Positions 60,459-64,000 of a DNA stretch of 64,000 nucleotides are shown in pieces. Under the pieces are notes generated by a model. It saw nothing but the letters and a program-made list of their open reading frames with translations. It ran no database searches and was not told where the DNA came from. Source of the stretch: Vibrio sinus (GTDB taxonomy: Bacteria; Pseudomonadota; Gammaproteobacteria; Enterobacterales; Vibrionaceae); assembly GCF_023634645.1 (NCBI RefSeq), contig NZ_JAMKMR010000017.1:26752-90751 (forward strand), in the 5' to 3' direction. The first letter of the stretch is position 1, and every line of letters starts with the position of its first letter. Both the position numbers and the translations under genes were made by a program.

Positions 60459-61016
60459 GTGTCTGAACTTCAACAAGCTGTTCAAGCCTTACAACAAGGC
60501 AAAGTCATTGCGTATCCGACAGAGGGAGTGTTTGGCGTTGGATGTGACCCTGATAATGTTGACGCGATTCAGCAACTGCTTGCTATAAAACAAAGGCCCG
60601 TAGCAAAAGGCTTAATCTTAATCGCGGGGAGTTTTGAGCAATTAAAGCCTTACATTGATCTTAGCCAATTAACTAATGAGCAGTTAGATAAAGCCATGAA
60701 AACCTGGCCCGGGCCGGTGACATGGATTATGCCAGCTAGTGAGCGTGTGACGCATTGGGTGTCAGGCGAATTTTCCACTATCGCTGTTCGAGTCACTGAC
60801 CATCCACTGGTTCAGAAGCTGACCCAAGCGTTTGCAAAGCCCATCACGTCTACCAGCGCGAATTTATCTGGGCAGCCGCCATGCAGGACTACTCAAGAAG
60901 TGATGGATCAGCTTGGCGAACAACCGTTAGTTGTGGTTGATGGTAAAACTGGTGGGCGTGACAACCCAAGTGAGATTCGAGATATTAAAACCTCTCAAGT
61001 ATTACGCCAAGGATAA
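60459..61016 (+). CDS. tsaC: Threonylcarbamoyl-AMP synthase TsaC
   Basis: It makes threonylcarbamoyl-AMP for t6A37 of tRNA. In 185 aa: KVIAYPTEGVFGVGCDPDN, the KQRPVAKGLILIAGS nucleotide loop, WPGPVTWIMPAS and PITSTSANLSGQPPCRT. The start is GTG 60459 (GAAGGTGAATCT upstream). It heads tsaC-hemF-aroE-yrdB. Confidence 0.96.
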   Translation: MSELQQAVQALQQGKVIAYPTEGVFGVGCDPDNVDAIQQLLAIKQRPVAKGLILIAGSFEQLKPYIDLSQLTNEQLDKAMKTWPGPVTWIMPASERVTHWVSGEFSTIAVRVTDHPLVQKLTQAFAKPITSTSANLSGQPPCRTTQEVMDQLGEQPLVVVDGKTGGRDNPSEIRDIKTSQVLRQG

Positions 61017-61034
61017 CGCTTAGTAGGGCCGAGA

Positions 61035-61955
61035 ATGAGTACTTCAATAGATAAGCTAGCGGTAAAGCAATTTTTACTTAAGTTACAAGACAGCATTTGT
61101 CAGCAACTAGAGTTGGTTGATGGTGAGGCAAAGTTTGAAGAAGATGCCTGGCAGCGAGAGCCAGGCGAAAAACTGGGTGGCGGCGGCCGCTCTCGTATCA
61201 TGCGCTCAGGTCAAGTTTTTGAACAAGGTGGGGTAAACTTCTCTCACGTAGAAGGAAGACAAATGCCAGCTTCGGCGACGGCTCATCGTCCTGAACTTGC
61301 TGGCAGACGGTTTGAAGCCATGGGCGTTTCGCTGGTTATGCATCCGAATAACCCCTACGTTCCTACGTCGCATGCTAATGTGCGCTTCTTCATAGCCGAA
61401 AAAGACGGTGAAGCGCCGATCTGGTGGTTTGGTGGTGGTTTTGACTTGACGCCTTTTTACCCATTTGCTGAAGATTGTCAGCATTGGCATGATGTGTCGA
61501 AAAATCTGTGTGCGCCGTTTGGTGATGAGGTGTATCAGGAACATAAAGCTTGGTGTGATAAATACTTCTATCTTCCTCATCGAGATGAAACACGGGGCGT
61601 TGGCGGCTTGTTTTTTGATGACTTGAACCACTGGGAGTTCGAAAAGTGTTTCGATTACATCAAAGCGGTCGGTGAGGGTTATACAAACGCGTACTTACCC
61701 ATTGTAGAACGCAGAAAAGACATCTCATTTGGAGAAAGAGAGCGTCAGTTCCAGCTCTATCGGCGTGGTCGATACGTTGAGTTCAATTTAGTTTATGACC
61801 GTGGCACTTTGTTTGGCTTACAAAGTGGCGGTAGAACCGAGTCGATTTTGATGTCTATGCCACCATTGGCTCGCTGGGAATACAATTACCAAGTTGAACA
61901 AGGATCACCTGAAGCTGAGTTGTATCAGCACTATTTACAGCCAAGAGATTGGTAA
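61035..61955 (+). CDS. hemF: Oxygen-dependent coproporphyrinogen III oxidase
   Basis: The aerobic heme-pathway enzyme (306 aa). Signature pieces are GEKLGGGGRSRIMRSGQVFE, the HANVRFF and WWFGGGFDLTPFYP blocks, and FNLVYDRGTLFGLQSGGRTE near the end. It begins 18 bp after tsaC. Confidence 0.97.
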   Translation: MSTSIDKLAVKQFLLKLQDSICQQLELVDGEAKFEEDAWQREPGEKLGGGGRSRIMRSGQVFEQGGVNFSHVEGRQMPASATAHRPELAGRRFEAMGVSLVMHPNNPYVPTSHANVRFFIAEKDGEAPIWWFGGGFDLTPFYPFAEDCQHWHDVSKNLCAPFGDEVYQEHKAWCDKYFYLPHRDETRGVGGLFFDDLNHWEFEKCFDYIKAVGEGYTNAYLPIVERRKDISFGERERQFQLYRRGRYVEFNLVYDRGTLFGLQSGGRTESILMSMPPLARWEYNYQVEQGSPEAELYQHYLQPRDW

Positions 61956-62058
61956 ACTGCTAGGTGTTTTTCCACCTAATGATTGATCAAATGAATAACA
62001 TTGAGGCAGGATTAGGTTAGTGATAGCTTGCTAGTTTTATCCAGCTTGAGGAAGTAGC

Positions 62059-62892
62059 ATGACCCAGCAGAAAGACCGTTATGCGGTATTTGGTAATCCG
62101 ATCAGCCATAGCAAATCTCCAGTGATTCACGCTCTATTTGCTGAGCAGGCCCAGCAGGCAATGACTTATACAGCAGAACTTGCGCCAGAGGATGGATTTA
62201 CTCAATCGGCCGAGGCATTTTTTGCCCAAGGCGGCAAAGGGTGCAACATTACCATGCCGTTTAAAGGGGATGCTTATCAGTTCGCAGACGTTTTGACACA
62301 AAGAGCCGAGCTTGCTGGTGCAGTCAATACGCTTAAGAAGCTGGATGATGGCAAAATTTTAGGTGATAACACGGATGGCGAAGGTTTAGTACAGGACTTG
62401 CTACAAAACGGCACTTCGTTTGCGGACAAAACGGTGTTACTCATTGGAGCGGGTGGTGCGGCACGTGGCGTTTTAAAGCCACTGCTCGATCAAAAACCGC
62501 GTCGTATAGTGATAGCGAATCGCACGATAGAAAAGGCTCAACAGTTAGCGGATAAGTTCCAGGCTTACGGAGAAATCAAAGCGGCCAATTTTAATGAGCT
62601 GGTTAATGGCTTCGATATTATTATCAATTCAACCTCAACCAGTTTGAATGGGGAATTACCTAACGTCTCATCAGCCATCTTTTCTGATTGCAGTGTTTGC
62701 TATGACATGGTGTATAAATCAGAGACGACATCATTTAATGGTTGGGCTCAAGAACACGGTGTCTTGAAAGCTCTGGATGGTCTAGGCATGTTGATCGGAC
62801 AGGCGGCAGAGAGTTTTATGCTTTGGCGCGGTGTTCGTCCAGAAACGCGTATTGTCGAAGACAAACTAAGACAAGAGTTACAGTCAAAATGA
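62059..62892 (+). CDS. aroE: Shikimate dehydrogenase (NADP+)
   Basis: The fourth step of the shikimate pathway (277 aa). The substrate site is NPISHSKSPVIHALFAEQ with the catalytic Lys in NITMPFKGDAYQFAD; the cofactor motif is LIGAGGAARGVLKPLL followed by the NADP-binding ANRTIEKA. Its stop overlaps yrdB (ATGA). It is 103 bp after hemF, so may have its own promoter. Confidence 0.97.
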   Translation: MTQQKDRYAVFGNPISHSKSPVIHALFAEQAQQAMTYTAELAPEDGFTQSAEAFFAQGGKGCNITMPFKGDAYQFADVLTQRAELAGAVNTLKKLDDGKILGDNTDGEGLVQDLLQNGTSFADKTVLLIGAGGAARGVLKPLLDQKPRRIVIANRTIEKAQQLADKFQAYGEIKAANFNELVNGFDIIINSTSTSLNGELPNVSSAIFSDCSVCYDMVYKSETTSFNGWAQEHGVLKALDGLGMLIGQAAESFMLWRGVRPETRIVEDKLRQELQSK

Positions 62893-63149
62893 ATCAATCG
62901 ATCCTATTTCCAGATGAGCAGAGGTGGAATGAAACGCTGCAGGCTGTTGTTTTCCCCGCGCAAGTCTCTGGCTTACTTGTTGAATGTGTGGTGACGCTCG
63001 AACGTTTGAGCCATTTGTCTGGAGAAAGCATAGATTCTTCCCAGCACGCACTAGACTGCTTTCTGGGGCTAAGGTTTGATCTTGAGGAGCTTGCAGAGCA
63101 GGCGATCGAAGCAGAGGAGTATGACTCCTCTGGACGAGTCCAACTATAG
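62889..63149 (+). CDS. yrdB: DUF1488 family protein YrdB
   Basis: An 86-aa acidic cytoplasmic protein of unknown function. It starts MNQSILFPDEQRWNETLQAV, as DUF1488 proteins do, with FDLEELAEQAIEAEEYDSSG near the end. It is coupled to aroE by a 4-bp overlap. Its 3' end overlaps the convergent yrdA gene by 6 bp. Confidence 0.9.
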   Translation: MNQSILFPDEQRWNETLQAVVFPAQVSGLLVECVVTLERLSHLSGESIDSSQHALDCFLGLRFDLEELAEQAIEAEEYDSSGRVQL

Positions 63150-63695
63150 CGATACGGTTTTTACCTGCTGCATATAGTCTTCTTTGTTTTGTACATAGTT
63201 GTCTGCTGACTTTTGTAAAAAAGCGCGTTCTTTTTCAGTGAGAGGCCGTGCTTTTTTTGCCGGGCTGCCAACATACAAGTAACCGCTTTCCAGTCTCTTG
63301 CTTGGTGCCACTAAGCTACCAGCACCAATCATGACGTCATCTTCTATTACAGCACCATCCAAAACGATAGCCCCCATTCCTACTAAGACTCGATCTTTTA
63401 TCGTGCAACCATGCAGGGTAACCTTGTGGCCGACCGTGACATCATCGCCAATAATAAGAGGGTAACCATTAGGGTTCTCGCTATTTTTATGGGTGACATG
63501 TAATACGCTACCGTCTTGAATATTGCTACGTTGACCTATTGTTATAGAGTTTACGTCTCCACGAGCGGCCACGAGTGGCCAAATACTAGAGTCGTCACCG
63601 ATCTCTATATCACCAACAATAACGGCACTACTGTCTATATACACGCGTTGACCAAGCTTTGGCACAATCCCCTTATAACTACGGATAGAGCTCAT
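63144..63695 (-). CDS. yrdA: Gamma-carbonic anhydrase-like protein YrdA
   Basis: A 183-aa left-handed beta-helix hexapeptide-repeat protein. Repeats of the type I-G-D-x-x-x-I run from about 20 to 140. Metal-ligand histidines appear in LHVTHKN and VGHKVTLHGC. ATG 63695 (AGGA upstream) gives the family start MSSIRSYKG; ATG 63725 is unlikely. Enzyme activity in E. coli YrdA is uncertain. Confidence 0.93.
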   Translation of the reverse strand: MSSIRSYKGIVPKLGQRVYIDSSAVIVGDIEIGDDSSIWPLVAARGDVNSITIGQRSNIQDGSVLHVTHKNSENPNGYPLIIGDDVTVGHKVTLHGCTIKDRVLVGMGAIVLDGAVIEDDVMIGAGSLVAPSKRLESGYLYVGSPAKKARPLTEKERAFLQKSADNYVQNKEDYMQQVKTVSL

Positions 63696-63814
63696 AATGA
63701 TTCCTTTAGTTTGTGAAGTTGGCACTATATACGTGTAAAAGAGTAAGAAAAATAGCCATTGTTGGCTAGGAAATAATCAAATATAAAAAATATTAAAAAA
63801 ACTGAAAAAAACGC

Positions 63815-63969
63815 TTGCCAATAAACTTCCGATCTCTATAATGCCCCCTCGCTGACACGGGATGGCTTCAAACAAGCCAAGCGCCCAGTTAGTAAGGTCT
63901 TCTGGCTAAGCCAAGTGCTTAAAAAAGTTTTGAAAAAGTGGTTGACACTGACACTTAACTCGCTAGAAT
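63815..63969 (+). promoter_or_regulatory. Tandem ribosomal RNA operon promoters P1 and P2
   Basis: P1: TTGCCA (63815-63820), 16 bp, TATAAT (63837-63842), then a GC-rich discriminator GCCCCC typical of stringently controlled rrn promoters. An A/T-rich UP-element-like stretch (63775-63810) precedes it. P2: TTGACA (63942-63947), 16 bp, TAGAAT (63964-63969). The leader of an rrn operon should continue past the right edge. Confidence 0.85.
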
Positions 63970-64000
63970 GGCCGTCCGCTTTGAGATGAACTTCGAAGCG

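Overview
The window reads as the dnaA-proximal part of the larger chromosome of a Vibrio species. The gene order mnmE-yidC-yidD-rnpA-rpmH, an amino-acid ABC transporter, dnaA-dnaN-recF-gyrB, a small heat-shock gene, avtA, glyS-glyQ, a Mn exporter, tusA, ilvGMEDA, comM, dsbA-srkA, trkH-trkA-rsmB-fmt-def, dprA-smg-yrdD, purEK, tsaC-hemF-aroE-yrdB-yrdA is the order I know from Vibrio chromosome I. The proteins look like full-length gammaproteobacterial housekeeping enzymes. The replication origin itself is not in the window; in Vibrio it lies on the far side of mnmE/mioC, beyond the left edge.

Layout. 1-1500: a cut-off gene for a probable Tat-exported protein of unknown function. 1.7-5.6 kb: tRNA modification, membrane insertase, RNase P protein and L34, all on the minus strand. 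5.8-8.0 kb: polar amino-acid ABC transporter. 8.2-14.6 kb: dnaA control region and dnaA-dnaN-recF-gyrB. 14.7-26.4 kb: an accessory membrane-lipid module resembling Escherichia coli ynbABCD. On the plus strand it has a CDP-alcohol phosphatidyltransferase, a hydrolase-methyltransferase fusion, a PAP2/dual-specificity phosphatase fusion and a small membrane protein. Convergent to these on the minus strand are a PlsC-like acyltransferase and a CdsA-like CDP-diacylglycerol synthase. The small membrane-protein gene is split by a 5716-bp insertion.

The insertion (18801-24516) is a Tn3-family shell: 28-bp terminal inverted repeats starting GGGG, a 5-bp target duplication ATAAT, and the last ~170 codons of a Tn3 transposase next to the right end. 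Removing it with one ATAAT copy restores a continuous 157-codon reading frame. Inside the shell, three surface-glycan genes (an FkbM methyltransferase, a sialyltransferase-like glycosyltransferase and a GT4 glycosyltransferase) are each bounded by decayed copies of one IS6-family element, giving a regular IS-gene-IS-gene-IS-gene-IS pattern.

26.6-44.4 kb: a heat-shock gene with a sigma-32 promoter and a possible RNA thermometer; avtA; glycyl-tRNA synthetase; a yybP-ykoY (Mn) riboswitch upstream of mneA; tusA; acuI; the complete ilvLGMEDA operon with leader peptide and attenuator; comM; an acyltransferase. 44.4-54.7 kb: dsbA, srkA, ccoG, an intergenic stretch with two very small ORFs, a Spo0M-like arrestin-fold protein, a hemolysin III family protein, a DUF3157-like protein and the Trk potassium system. 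53.4-63.7 kb: rsmB-fmt-def, dprA-smg-yrdD, purEK under a PurR box, tsaC, hemF, aroE, yrdB, yrdA. The right edge holds tandem ribosomal RNA promoters, so a 16S gene should begin just outside.

No tRNA gene, CRISPR array or complete transposase was seen. Function calls are from reading sequence motifs and remembered families; no database search was run.
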